Assembly: GCA_017467885.1 (NCBI GenBank)
Contig: JAFUKC010000015.1
Span: 1-64,000, forward strand
DNA: 64,000 nt
Source: Bacteroidaceae bacterium
GTDB taxonomy: Bacteria > Bacteroidota > Bacteroidia > Bacteroidales > Bacteroidaceae
Direction of reading: 5' to 3'
A program made the position numbers and the translations under genes. Positions 28,878-37,911 of the stretch are shown in pieces. The notes beneath the pieces were generated by a model that did no database searches, was not told the origin of the DNA, and worked only from the letters and a program-made list of their open reading frames with translations. How positions within the stretch are numbered: the first letter of the stretch is position 1; every line of letters begins with the position of its first letter.

Positions 28878-30038
28878 ATGCTTACGCAGATTATTAATGC
28901 AAAGATTCTTACGCCACAAGGTTGGTTGAAAGATGGTTCTGTTCTTATCAGAGACAACAAAATTTTGGAAGTAACAAATTGCGACCTCGCAGTTATCGGT
29001 GCCGAACTTGTTGATGCCAAAGGAATGTATGTTATTCCCGGCGGTGTTGAAATTCACGCTCATGGTGGTGGCGGACGCGACTTCATGGAGGGAACCGAAG
29101 AGGCTTTCAAGGTTGCAATCGATGCACACATGAAGCATGGAACAACAAGTATATTCCCAACACTTTCGTCATCAACAGTACCAATGATTGAGGCAGCAGC
29201 CGAAGCATGTACAAACCTCATGAAGGACCCCAACAGCCCTGTACTTGGACTACACCTCGAGGGACACTACCTAAACATGAAGATGGCAGGCGGACAAATT
29301 CCCGAAAACATTAAGGACCCCGACCCACAAGAATATATTCCTTTGGTGGAAAAATGGAACTGTATTAAACGTTGGGATGCTGCACCCGAGTTGCCCGGAG
29401 CTATGCAATTCGGCAAATACATCACATCGAAAGGTATTCTTGCATCTATAGCCCACACCCAAGCAGAGTATGACGACATACATGCTGCTCACGATGCAGG
29501 TTACACACATGCCACACACTTCTACAACGCCATGCCCGGTTTCCACAAACGTCGTGAATACAAATACGAAGGAACCGTAGAGAGCATCTATCTGCACGAT
29601 GACATGACAGTTGAAGTTGTTGCAGACGGAATACATGTACCTCATACAATTCTGCGCCTTGTATACAAGATTAAAGGTGTTGAACGAGCATGTGTAATAA
29701 CAGACGCATTGGCATGCGCTGCAAGCGACAGCAAAACAGCATTCGACCCACGAGTAATCATCGAGGACGGTGTATGTAAGCTTGCCGACCGTTCGGCCTT
29801 GGCAGGAAGCATAGCCACAATGGACCGTTTGATACGCACATTGGTTGAAGCTGAAATTCCATTGGAGGATGCAGTGCGCATGGCTTCGGAGACACCGGCG
29901 AAAATCATGAACGTATACGATCGAAAGGGTTCGTTGCAGAAAGACAAAGATGCAGATATTCTTATTTTGGACGAAGCTCTTAATGTACGCGCCGTTTGGG
30001 CAATGGGTAAGATTGTTGAAGGAACACTGAATATTTAA
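28878..30038 (+). CDS. nagA: N-acetylglucosamine-6-phosphate deacetylase
   Basis: A 386-residue amidohydrolase (EC 3.5.1.25) that converts GlcNAc-6-P to GlcN-6-P for glycolysis or cell-wall synthesis. 'EIHAHGGGGRDFMEG' supplies the HxH-type metal site, 'GLHLEGHYLN' the metal glutamate (the usual LEGPF is LEGHY here), 'HATHFYNAM' the substrate histidines, 'VITDALACA' the catalytic aspartate. Length is normal. The next two genes are an AmpG-like permease and an amino-sugar kinase, which fits amino-sugar salvage, although a strong terminator follows nagA. Confidence 0.95.
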   Translation: MLTQIINAKILTPQGWLKDGSVLIRDNKILEVTNCDLAVIGAELVDAKGMYVIPGGVEIHAHGGGGRDFMEGTEEAFKVAIDAHMKHGTTSIFPTLSSSTVPMIEAAAEACTNLMKDPNSPVLGLHLEGHYLNMKMAGGQIPENIKDPDPQEYIPLVEKWNCIKRWDAAPELPGAMQFGKYITSKGILASIAHTQAEYDDIHAAHDAGYTHATHFYNAMPGFHKRREYKYEGTVESIYLHDDMTVEVVADGIHVPHTILRLVYKIKGVERACVITDALACAASDSKTAFDPRVIIEDGVCKLADRSALAGSIATMDRLIRTLVEAEIPLEDAVRMASETPAKIMNVYDRKGSLQKDKDADILILDEALNVRAVWAMGKIVEGTLNI

Positions 30039-30063
30039 AAGATTATTTAAATTCAGTAATTAT

Positions 30064-30108
30064 CTTTTGAGGCTGTGTCAAAAAACAACTTTGACACAGC
30101 CTCAAAAG
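30064..30108 (+). terminator. Intrinsic terminator after nagA, 19-bp perfect stem
   Basis: Arms 30064-30082 and 30090-30108 contain GAGGCTGTGTCAAA and its complement, a hairpin sequence I have seen often in Bacteroidales genomes. Confidence 0.85.
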
Positions 30109-30252
30109 GTTTGTTAATTATGACACACCACAAATTTTATAAAGTAACATTAATTTCAAATGCACCCACCCATACTCTTTTTATGAAAATAAGATGAAAG
30201 TTTGTACGGTTCGATATTTTTACCGAATTTCGCAAGATATAATGAAAAGACC

Positions 30253-31518
30253 ATGAAAAACAAGAGAAACGAATGGCTGTGGATTCCAACCCTCTATTTT
30301 GCATCGGGGCTACCCTACCATACCATAACAAACATATCGGACATGATGTACAAAAACATGGGAATAAGCAACGAGCAGATAGCTTTGTACACAAGCTTGT
30401 TGCTTATACCATGGACGGTAAAACCTATATGGAGCCCTTTTGTAGAGATGATACGTACACGTCGTTGGTGGACCATCACAACACAAATAATTATGGCAGC
30501 CTGCTTTGCCACAGTTGCAATACTGCTGCCTACCGGTATATTTCTGGCCGGTACATTAGCGGTATTCCTGATTGCTGCATTTGTTTCGGCAACACACGAC
30601 ATTGCAGCCGACGGATTCTACATGCTCGGACTCACAGAAGAACGGCAATCGTTCTTTTCGGGAATACGAAATACAGCCTACCGCATAGCTACAGTATTCA
30701 GTTCGGGAGCACTTGTGATGATTGCCGGCAAAATAGCAAAAGAGAGTGGAAGTTATATAACAGCGTGGGGCGTAACATTTGCAGTTGTTGCCATTATAAT
30801 GTTTCTTTTCGGTATATACCATAAATACATTTTGCCCAAACCGGTCAAAGATATCCCACAAACAACAGGCTCGCTTAAAGAGGTTGCATACACATTCAAG
30901 GATATAATAGTAACCTACTTCAAAAAACCACAAATAACAGCCACACTGCTGTTTCTGTTGCTGTTTCGCCTACCCGAAGCTCAACTTGTGAAGATGGGAA
31001 AACTGTTTCTAATGGATCCGCTTTCGGAAGGCGGATTAGGACTATCGAACAGCGATATAGGTTTCATAAACGGCATCATAGGCGTGACAGGGCTTATTAT
31101 AGGTGGCATAGCAGGTGGAATTTGTATATCGCGCAATGGATTGAAATATTGGTTATGGCCAATGGTGATGGCTATCTCTTTGCCCGATTTGGTATATGTG
31201 TATTTGAGTATGGCACAGCCACATGATATAGGAATTATTGGAAGTTGTATATTCATCGAGCAACTTGGATATGGCTTTGGTTTTACAGCCTACACACTTT
31301 ACATGATATATTTTGCACAAGGTAAATACCCTACTGCCCATTTTGCCATATCCACAGCATTCATGTCACTTGGAATGATGTTGCCGGGTATGTTGTCGGG
31401 CTATATGCAGAAAATGTTAGGCTACGAGTATTTCTTTATTTGGGTTATGATTTGCTGTGTTGTTACATTCATAGTATCGGCCATAATAAAGGTTACACCG
31501 GAATTCGGACGAAAATAA
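30253..31518 (+). CDS. MFS permease, AmpG-like
   Basis: A 421-residue transporter with 12 predicted membrane segments. It starts at 30253 (MKNKRNEWLWIPTLYFASGLPYH); the longer frame from 30202 adds an unlikely polar leader. The opening 'FASGLPY' with 'KNMGISNEQIALYTSLLLIPWTVKPIWSPFVE' is the AmpG-type N-terminus, where members import anhydro-muropeptides or related sugars. The loop 'SATHDIAADGFYMLGLTEERQSFFSG' is also characteristic. Between nagA and an amino-sugar kinase, it probably imports a GlcNAc- or MurNAc-containing compound. The substrate is inferred from context. Confidence 0.85.
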   Translation: MKNKRNEWLWIPTLYFASGLPYHTITNISDMMYKNMGISNEQIALYTSLLLIPWTVKPIWSPFVEMIRTRRWWTITTQIIMAACFATVAILLPTGIFLAGTLAVFLIAAFVSATHDIAADGFYMLGLTEERQSFFSGIRNTAYRIATVFSSGALVMIAGKIAKESGSYITAWGVTFAVVAIIMFLFGIYHKYILPKPVKDIPQTTGSLKEVAYTFKDIIVTYFKKPQITATLLFLLLFRLPEAQLVKMGKLFLMDPLSEGGLGLSNSDIGFINGIIGVTGLIIGGIAGGICISRNGLKYWLWPMVMAISLPDLVYVYLSMAQPHDIGIIGSCIFIEQLGYGFGFTAYTLYMIYFAQGKYPTAHFAISTAFMSLGMMLPGMLSGYMQKMLGYEYFFIWVMICCVVTFIVSAIIKVTPEFGRK

Positions 31519-31593
31519 AGATTGGTTCAGAAACTATTTTTGAAGCTATATAATATTTTTTACTAAAATTTAAACAGCTACCGATTTTTAAAT

Positions 31594-31601
31594 TATCTTC
31601 G
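31594..31601 (+). promoter_or_regulatory. -7 box of the amino-sugar kinase gene
   Basis: TATCTTCG, 20 bases before the ATG at 31622. A related copy of the dispersed element (31565-31584) lies just upstream. Confidence 0.6.
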
Positions 31602-31621
31602 CGTAAGATTAGACTGAGAAT

Positions 31622-32461
31622 ATGATACTGATAGCAGATTGCGGGTCGACAAAGACCGATTGGGTGTTGCTCGATGGTGACACAGTGATTGCACGTGTAA
31701 AAACACAAGGACTGAACCCGACACAACAGAACAGCGATGAAATTTACGGAATATTATCGAAGGAACTTTCAAGCAAGATTGATTGCAAAGTTCCCAAGAC
31801 TGTATATTTTTATGGTGCAGGTTGCGCATACGAAAATGCCAACAAACGTATGCATGTGGCATTAGAACGCCTTTTCGATACAAAAGAGATACATATAAAC
31901 AGCGACCTGCTTGCTGCAGCAAGAGCTTTATGCGGCCACGAAGAAGGAATTGCGTGCATATTGGGAACAGGCTCAAACTCTTGTCTGTTCGATGGGGAAA
32001 ACATTATCGACAACACGCCATCGTTGGGATATGTTCTTGGCGACGAAGGCAGCGGTGCACATTTGGGACGTCAACTTGTGAGCGACTGTTTGAAGAGCCA
32101 GCTATCGACCGAGTTATCGGCAAAGTTTCTGCAACAGTACAACCTTACAATTGCCGAAGTGTTGGAACGTGTCTATCACGAGCCATTGCCCAACCGCTTC
32201 CTTGCCGGCTTCACTCCGTTCCTTGCCGAGAATCGTAAAAATGCCGAAATACACAATTTACTGAAACAATGTTTCACACAATTTTTCCAGCGCAACACTA
32301 TGGTGTATCGCCGTTCTTGGTTACCGATACACATAACAGGCGGTGTAGGCGTGGCCTTTGCCGAGGAAATAAAAACAACTGCCGAAAGTTTAGGATTGTC
32401 GGTGGGTACGGTTGTGGAAAGCCCCATAAACGGCTTGATAGAGTATCACAAAACAAAATGA
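31622..32461 (+). CDS. BadF/BadG-type ATPase, probable N-acetylglucosamine/N-acetylmuramate kinase
   Basis: A 279-residue sugar kinase of the ASKHA fold, related to human GlcNAc kinase and clostridial MurK. Phosphate-1 motif 'ADCGSTKTDWVLLDG' at the N-terminus, 'CILGTGSNSCLFDG' (phosphate-2) near residue 120, 'LGDEGSGAHLGRQL' near 140, and adenosine motif 'HITGGVGVAFAEEI' near 240. It would make GlcNAc-6-P or MurNAc-6-P, the former being the NagA substrate. It has its own promoter and a long shared terminator. Confidence 0.8.
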   Translation: MILIADCGSTKTDWVLLDGDTVIARVKTQGLNPTQQNSDEIYGILSKELSSKIDCKVPKTVYFYGAGCAYENANKRMHVALERLFDTKEIHINSDLLAAARALCGHEEGIACILGTGSNSCLFDGENIIDNTPSLGYVLGDEGSGAHLGRQLVSDCLKSQLSTELSAKFLQQYNLTIAEVLERVYHEPLPNRFLAGFTPFLAENRKNAEIHNLLKQCFTQFFQRNTMVYRRSWLPIHITGGVGVAFAEEIKTTAESLGLSVGTVVESPINGLIEYHKTK

Positions 32462-32480
32462 TAACAGACCTATAACAATT

Positions 32481-32530
32481 ATAAATTTATCATCCCTTCA
32501 GAAACATTTCTGAAGGGATGATAAATTTAT
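32481..32530. terminator. Bidirectional terminator, 24-bp perfect inverted repeat
   Basis: Arms 32481-32504 and 32507-32530 around CA, with A/T-rich outer arms. It lies between the converging kinase and acyl-CoA ligase genes. Confidence 0.9.
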
Positions 32531-32542
32531 ATATAATTACGA

Positions 32543-34186
32543 TTATGAATACATAAAACGTTTGATACTTCCCTTAGGAGTTTTCGAGAAAGCATCCTGC
32601 ATCAATTCATACTCGGTCACCTGCGAATATGCAGGTATCATTTTATTCAAAGCATCGATATTTTTATCCATAACAATTTTCAACGTTTCGGACGAGACAC
32701 CGTCATTTGCCAATAAATCGGCATTGGGAACTATAAGTGCCACAAATCTTTCACCTCGCTGAACAATTATAGATTCGGCCACATAAGGAAGAACATTCAA
32801 TTTAACCTCTATCTCCTCGGGATAAACATTCTGCCCATTCGATGCAAGCAACATACTTTTGCAACGCCCGACAAGAAACAGTGTGTTATCCTTGTCAATT
32901 ATACCCAAATCACCGGTACGGAACCAACCGTCTTTAGTAAAGACCTCCTTATCGGCATCGGGATTCTTATAATAACCGGCAAAAATATTGGTACCTCTTA
33001 CCCACACCTCACCTATGGTGTGATAAGGGTCGGGAGATTCAATGTGCACCTCCATACGATCTACAATCTCGCCACACGACTTAATCTTGTATTTTCCTAA
33101 AGTACCAAGCGATATTGTGGGAGCACATTCGGTCATTCCATAGCCTGTAATAAGCGGCATCTTCATTTTCTGAACAAGCAACTGCTCCAAATCCTCGGGA
33201 AGTGCTGCACCACCGGTCATTACAAGTTCACATTTGCCACCCAAATAAGAGAGTAAGATTGTACGTAGTGCATCACAGAATTCGGGATGTTGTTCGTAAT
33301 CGGCAAGACGAGCTTCACCTGTTTTGCTATGAATAAATTCACCTATTGCATATTCCGTCATTTTAGATAGCACAAGCGGAACCATCATAGCCATACGGGG
33401 ACGTACAGCCTGCATTGCATCTTTAAGGATTGATGGAGCAGGAGGCATTCCCAATACAACAAGGTGCATACCCGATGCAAGGACTGTAATCATCTCGAAC
33501 GTAAGACCAAAAATATGGGCAAAAGGCAAGACGCTCAAATAATTATCGCCACATCGGTAAGGCAGATGCAAAGGGAGCATATCAACATTACTGCTGATAT
33601 TCTCTATAGAAAGCATTACCCCCTTTGGATTACCGGTGGAACCCGAAGTATAGTTAAGACAACACATTTCCTGCATGCCCGGTTTAGTAAAATTAACATG
33701 CTCGGGAGTGAATCCCTGCGGATAAGTCTCGGCAAAAATCTCTTCACGACGCGCATATATATCGGCAAAACCGTTACGGCTTGCAAGCAACTGCATACTC
33801 TTTGTATCGAATACTGCTATAACAGACCCCATTTCGTCGTAATTCATATTGTCGAAAATGGCCTTTTCGGTAAATAATATTTTGCTGTCGGAGTGCATTA
33901 CAAATTTTTGAGCATCAAGCGATGTGAATCCGTTAAACAACTGAACAGCCACGAAACCTCCCGATGTTGCAGCCATAAATACCGTAGCCCAATTTGCACT
34001 GCTACGTGCATTGAGCGATATTTTATCGCCTTGTGAAAGACCGGCAGCTTTCCACACCAAGTGCATGGTTGCAATCTCCTTAGCCAACTCGCAATAAGTA
34101 ATCGTTGCCCCACGGTAATCACTCAAAGCCGGATTATTCCAACATTTTCTAATACTCTCCTCGAAAGTTTCAATAAAGTTTTTCAT
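32543..34186 (-). CDS. AMP-dependent synthetase/ligase (long-chain acyl-CoA synthetase type)
   Basis: A 547-residue adenylate-forming enzyme. P-loop-like 'LNYTSGSTGNPKGVML' near residue 178, 'GYGMTECAPTI' (A5), 'GWFRTGDLGIID' (A7), and the C-terminal lysine in 'TPKGSIKRF' (A10). Together they indicate activation of a fatty or other carboxylic acid to an acyl-AMP and then a CoA or ACP thioester. Length is that of FadD-like enzymes. No acyl-carrier gene lies next to it, so the acceptor is unknown. It is a single-gene unit with a long upstream region. Confidence 0.88.
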   Translation of the reverse strand: MKNFIETFEESIRKCWNNPALSDYRGATITYCELAKEIATMHLVWKAAGLSQGDKISLNARSSANWATVFMAATSGGFVAVQLFNGFTSLDAQKFVMHSDSKILFTEKAIFDNMNYDEMGSVIAVFDTKSMQLLASRNGFADIYARREEIFAETYPQGFTPEHVNFTKPGMQEMCCLNYTSGSTGNPKGVMLSIENISSNVDMLPLHLPYRCGDNYLSVLPFAHIFGLTFEMITVLASGMHLVVLGMPPAPSILKDAMQAVRPRMAMMVPLVLSKMTEYAIGEFIHSKTGEARLADYEQHPEFCDALRTILLSYLGGKCELVMTGGAALPEDLEQLLVQKMKMPLITGYGMTECAPTISLGTLGKYKIKSCGEIVDRMEVHIESPDPYHTIGEVWVRGTNIFAGYYKNPDADKEVFTKDGWFRTGDLGIIDKDNTLFLVGRCKSMLLASNGQNVYPEEIEVKLNVLPYVAESIIVQRGERFVALIVPNADLLANDGVSSETLKIVMDKNIDALNKMIPAYSQVTEYELMQDAFSKTPKGSIKRFMYS

Positions 34187-34565
34187 ATATTACAAAATTA
34201 CAGGAAAGGAATATAACCTTGTCCCATTTTCACTTACAAAATTAATAAAAGTGAACACAACCTTTGCACAAACAAGGACGCCCTGTGCATTATTTAGATA
34301 AAATTCACTATTCAGGGGCGAAAAACTATATATATTGGTAAAATAAATTATAACTGCCCCCCGAGAAACAATGCTTTATAAATAAGCCACACACATTTAA
34401 AGAAGAATGATACACATTGACGAGAAAAAGAGTTGCAAACAAATTCGTTTGCACGTACAGCAAAGGTAGATTCTACAAACAGAAATATTTATTGGAAATT
34501 TAAATCGTATCTTGAACGACATCTTTAAAATTTATTCCTATCTTCGCAAAATAAACAGTAGAAAT
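34187..34565. other. Long divergent control region
   Basis: The 379-base gap carries minus-strand -7 boxes at 34237-34244 (TAATTTTG) and 34461-34468 (TACCTTTG), the second followed at once by a hairpin (34433-34452) and a T-rich stretch, and a plus-strand -7 box at 34539. No coding frame is convincing. Confidence 0.5.
34539..34546 (+). promoter_or_regulatory. -7 box of the DUF2148-aguA unit
   Basis: TATCTTCG, 19 bases before the ATG at 34566. It supports that start over one at 34512 upstream. Confidence 0.6.
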
Positions 34566-35087
34566 ATGATATACGACGAACGAGAAACACGCCGGCAACA
34601 TGTGATTGAAGCAGCAAAACAGATGATGACAGCTGCTCGCACCGCTCCAAAAGCCAAAGGTTGCGATATAATAGAGGTAAAACTTGTTACAGAAGAAGAC
34701 ATAACAGTACTTGCCGATATATTAAAAAGTATCGGGGAGGAACGCAACCGTCCCGGAATGATAAGAGATGCAGGGAACCTGCTATCGGCCGACGCTGTAT
34801 TGCTTATCGGTTCACACGAAGCAGCAATGGGGCTTAACTGTGCCTACTGCGGCACACCTACATGCGACTCGCGCCCGGCCGGAGTTCCTTGCGCCATGAA
34901 TACCATAGACGTAGGAATTGCAATAGGCTCGGCCTGTGCCACCGCCGCCGACCTGCGACTCGACACCCGAGTTATGTATTCGGTGGGATACGCAGCCTTG
35001 CATGCAGGATGGCTGCCCGGTTGCAATTATGTCATAGGTATTCCCATCAGTGCCTCATCAAAAAATCCATTCTTCGACCGTAAATAA
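34566..35087 (+). CDS. DUF2148 ferredoxin-like domain protein
   Basis: A 173-residue protein of the DUF2148 family. The start at 34566 (MIYDERETRRQHVIEAAKQM) follows the -7 box. A cysteine group 'LNCAYCGTPTCDSRP' plus 'GVPCAMN' near residues 92-115 and 'ACATAADLRLDTRVMYSVGYAALHAGWLPGC' are diagnostic. The cysteines suggest an iron-sulfur or other metal site; the family is often called ferredoxin-like, but no reaction is known. It lies eight bases upstream of aguA, so it is co-transcribed with agmatine degradation. Confidence 0.85.
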   Translation: MIYDERETRRQHVIEAAKQMMTAARTAPKAKGCDIIEVKLVTEEDITVLADILKSIGEERNRPGMIRDAGNLLSADAVLLIGSHEAAMGLNCAYCGTPTCDSRPAGVPCAMNTIDVGIAIGSACATAADLRLDTRVMYSVGYAALHAGWLPGCNYVIGIPISASSKNPFFDRK

Positions 35088-35095
35088 CGAATTCC

Positions 35096-36136
35096 ATGGA
35101 ACAAAGGAGAAAATTATATCTGCCGGCCGAGTGGCACAGACAACAGATGATACAACTAACATGGCCACATAAGAACAGCGATTGGGCATATATGCTCGAG
35201 GAGGTGGAAAAATGTTTCACCGAACTTGCCATAGCCATAAGCCGACGCGAAAAACTGCTTATAGTAACACCTGAAACAGACCGTGTACGCAAACACCTGC
35301 AGACAACAGCAGCCAATATACAGAATATACGCTTCTTTGAGTGTGAAACAAATGACACATGGGCGCGCGACCACGCATTCATAACATTGCTTGGAGATAC
35401 AGTACCGCATTATCTCGATTTTGAATTCAACGGTTGGGGGCAAAAATTTCCGGCCGAGCTCGACAATGCAATCAACAGCAAGATGTATGACGCAGGCATA
35501 GTGAGAGGAGAATACGAAGATTGCTTAAGCCTTGTATTGGAAGGGGGGTCGATAGAGAGTGACGGCAAAGGAACACTGCTGACAACAACACATTGCCTAA
35601 TGGCACCACATCGCAACCAACCACTCACAAAAGAACAGATTGAAATGCGGCTGAAGAGAATGTTACATGCAGAACGCGTACTCTGGCTCGACCATGGAAA
35701 CCTTATCGGCGATGACACCGATGGACACATCGACACCATAGCACGCTTTGCACCCGACAACACAATACTGCATGTGAGGTGTGATGATGAAAATGACGAG
35801 CAGTTTGCCGACCTTCAGGCAATGGAGGCCCAACTCAACATTTTCCGTACAGCAGAAGGCACTCCCTATCGACTGTTACCATTACCATCACCCACACCTA
35901 TTTTTGATGAAAATGGCGAACGGCTGCCTGCAACGTATGCTAACTTCCTGATAATGAACAACACCGTACTCTACCCCACGTATGCACAAAGCGAGAACGA
36001 CAAAGCCGCAGCCGAAGTTTTGTCCAAAGCTTTCCCGTCACACGAAATAGTGGGAATAGATTGTCGTGCACTTATAAAGCAACATGGTTCGTTGCACTGC
36101 GTAACCATGCAATACCCATGCAACGAAAGAGTGTGA
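35096..36136 (+). CDS. aguA: Agmatine deiminase
   Basis: A 346-residue deiminase (EC 3.5.3.12) that converts agmatine to N-carbamoylputrescine. It belongs to the guanidino-group modifying fold: 'NDTWARDHA' (catalytic Asp and substrate Asp), 'LVLEGGSIESDG', 'DDTDGHIDTIARF' (catalytic His), and Cys335 in 'GSLHCVTMQYP' near the C-terminus. It has no signal peptide, which separates it from the secreted Porphyromonas peptidylarginine deiminase of the same fold. The following aguB confirms the pathway. Confidence 0.93.
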   Translation: MEQRRKLYLPAEWHRQQMIQLTWPHKNSDWAYMLEEVEKCFTELAIAISRREKLLIVTPETDRVRKHLQTTAANIQNIRFFECETNDTWARDHAFITLLGDTVPHYLDFEFNGWGQKFPAELDNAINSKMYDAGIVRGEYEDCLSLVLEGGSIESDGKGTLLTTTHCLMAPHRNQPLTKEQIEMRLKRMLHAERVLWLDHGNLIGDDTDGHIDTIARFAPDNTILHVRCDDENDEQFADLQAMEAQLNIFRTAEGTPYRLLPLPSPTPIFDENGERLPATYANFLIMNNTVLYPTYAQSENDKAAAEVLSKAFPSHEIVGIDCRALIKQHGSLHCVTMQYPCNERV

Positions 36137-36219
36137 GAACCGGTAACAATAGATTTTTGTTATAAAAAGCGAATGATTAAGCATTTATAATAAATACATT
36201 TAGAAACTATAACAGCATC

Positions 36220-36234
36220 TTAAACAACTTCCAA
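36220..36234 (+). repeat. Dispersed 15-bp element, copy 3
   Basis: CTTAAACAACTTCCA, about 13 bases before the aguB ATG, related to TTAAACARCTTCTAA. Confidence 0.4.
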
Positions 36235-36247
36235 TATCTCAAATAAG

Positions 36248-37141
36248 ATGAAAAACGACATTATAAAGGTTGGTATAATACAACAAAGTAACAGTGCCGA
36301 CACCGAACAGAATAAACAGAAACTTGCAACAAACATACGCGAAGTGGCAGCCAAAGGTGCACAACTGATTGTTTTGCAGGAATTGCACAACTCACTCTAT
36401 TTCTGCCAAATAGAAAGTACAGAAAACTTTGCGCTTGCCGAACCAATACCCGGCCCATCGACAGAATTCTATAGCAGTATTGCAGCCGAATGCAACGTGG
36501 TACTTGTAACATCACTGTTCGAAGCACGTGCAAAAGGCCTGTATCACAACACTGCCGTAGTGTTCGATCGCGACGGCAGCATTGCCGGCAAATATCGTAA
36601 GATGCATATACCCGACGACCCCGCCTATTACGAAAAATTCTATTTTACTCCCGGTGATATTGGATTCCGCCCAATAAAGACATCGTTGGGAACGTTAGGC
36701 GTACAAGTCTGCTGGGACCAATGGTACCCTGAAGGAGCACGCTTGATGGCACTACGCGGCGCCGACCTGCTTATATACCCCACAGCCATAGGGTGGGAAA
36801 GCAGCGACACAAAAGAGGAACAAGAGCGACAACTTGGTGCATGGCAAACAGTGCAACGCGGACACGCTGTTGCAAACGGGATACCGGTTATTGCCGTAAA
36901 CCGTTGCGGACACGAGCCCGATCCTTCGGGAATGACAAACGGAATCAGTTTCTGGGGACACAGTTTCATAGCCGGACCACAAGGAGAGTTCATAGAACAT
37001 TTTGGCGAAGAGGAGCAAAATGCCGTTGCAGAAGTGAGCATTGCACGCAGCGAATCTGTTCGTCAATGGTGGCCTTTCCTGCGTGACAGACGCATAGAGG
37101 AGTATCACGCTATTACCAAACGTTTTTTAGACGAAGAATAA
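36248..37141 (+). CDS. aguB: N-carbamoylputrescine amidase
   Basis: A 297-residue nitrilase-superfamily enzyme (EC 3.5.1.53) that splits N-carbamoylputrescine to putrescine, CO2 and ammonia. The catalytic triad is seen as Glu45 ('LQELHNS'), Lys118 ('KYRKMHIPD') and Cys155 ('VCWDQWYPE'). Length is typical. With aguA it forms the whole agmatine-to-putrescine route. The 111-base gap after aguA has no terminator, so read-through is likely. Confidence 0.94.
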   Translation: MKNDIIKVGIIQQSNSADTEQNKQKLATNIREVAAKGAQLIVLQELHNSLYFCQIESTENFALAEPIPGPSTEFYSSIAAECNVVLVTSLFEARAKGLYHNTAVVFDRDGSIAGKYRKMHIPDDPAYYEKFYFTPGDIGFRPIKTSLGTLGVQVCWDQWYPEGARLMALRGADLLIYPTAIGWESSDTKEEQERQLGAWQTVQRGHAVANGIPVIAVNRCGHEPDPSGMTNGISFWGHSFIAGPQGEFIEHFGEEEQNAVAEVSIARSESVRQWWPFLRDRRIEEYHAITKRFLDEE

Positions 37142-37155
37142 TCATTTTCTATAAT

Positions 37156-37193
37156 AACAAAAAAATCCTCAAAAAATTGAGGATTTTTTTGTT
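37156..37193. terminator. Bidirectional terminator, 17-bp stem
   Basis: Arms 37156-37172 and 37177-37193, loop AAAA, with A- and T-runs at the two sides, between aguB and the converging ferritin-like gene, whose stop it overlaps. Confidence 0.88.
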
Positions 37194-37707
37194 AACACTT
37201 ACATTCCATCGACTGCACCACCCACTCTACATCGCGCAAGAAATCCTGCAAGTCCTGCTCGTGTTCCTCCTCCTCGGCCATTATACGTTTGGCAATATCA
37301 CATGTGGTATAATCGATATTATTTGTAAATGAAGCAATTTCCTCGTAACGAATCACAGCACAACGCTCGGCTGCAATATTCTGTTTAAGAACACTTATTA
37401 CATCGTTGTTTGTTGGTGCCGCATATTTGCAACGTGCCAAGTTAAACCACTGCACAGGGTCGAGTACAGGAACACCCTCGAGTTGTATTATGCGGTCGGC
37501 CAACATCTTTGCATGCATATACTCCTCCTCGGCATGTTCCTCGAATTCACGTTGAACATCGGCACGCATTGCACCCTCGACCACCAAACTGCCCACCCAA
37601 TATTGATAATAGGCAAGCCACTCCTCACTCAACGCCGCATTCAACTGCCCTATAAGACGAGGCACATCTATGCGCTGTCTTAAAATAAGTACACTCTCTT
37701 TTGCCAT
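37192..37707 (-). CDS. Ferritin-like Dps-like protein (thioferritin type)
   Basis: A 171-residue four-helix-bundle iron protein. The start at 37707 (MAKESVLILRQRIDVP) follows a -7 box at 37736-37743. Di-iron ligands: Glu in 'SEEWLAYYQY', 'EEHAEEEYMHAKML', Glu in 'AAERCAVIRYEEI', and 'AEEEEHEQDL', a bacterioferritin-like pair of ExxH. Two cysteines ('LARCKYA' and 'AERCAV', 23 residues apart) flank the site, as in the DPSL thioferritins described in Bacteroides fragilis and Sulfolobus. The likely role is peroxide-driven iron oxidation and protection from oxidative stress. The C-terminus ends in CKC. Confidence 0.85.
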   Translation of the reverse strand: MAKESVLILRQRIDVPRLIGQLNAALSEEWLAYYQYWVGSLVVEGAMRADVQREFEEHAEEEYMHAKMLADRIIQLEGVPVLDPVQWFNLARCKYAAPTNNDVISVLKQNIAAERCAVIRYEEIASFTNNIDYTTCDIAKRIMAEEEEHEQDLQDFLRDVEWVVQSMECKC

Positions 37708-37735
37708 AATGAAACTGTTTGATAATTGTAACAAA

Positions 37736-37743
37736 CAAACATA
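37736..37743 (-). promoter_or_regulatory. -7 box of the ferritin-like gene
   Basis: TATGTTTG on the minus strand, 28 bases before the ATG at 37707. Confidence 0.5.
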
Positions 37744-37855
37744 AGCATGCGGTTTTTTGTTCAGATACAACCACCTGCGAGAGATACAATCAGTTAAGAA
37801 TGGAATTTTAAAATTAATTTATTTCTTTATATATATTAATTATCATAAAAATGTT

Positions 37856-37863
37856 TAAATTTG
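37856..37863 (+). promoter_or_regulatory. -7 box of the ThiE-like gene
   Basis: TAAATTTG followed by CACAAAA. It places the start at 37912 and not at 37861, which overlaps the box. Confidence 0.55.
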
Positions 37864-37911
37864 CACAAAATACCAACAAAGCAAAACAATAAATGTAAAC
37901 TTTTACTGACA

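Noticed and set aside
35096..36136. Secreted peptidylarginine deiminase of the Porphyromonas type
   Set aside because: No signal peptide, normal agmatine deiminase length, and aguB directly follows.
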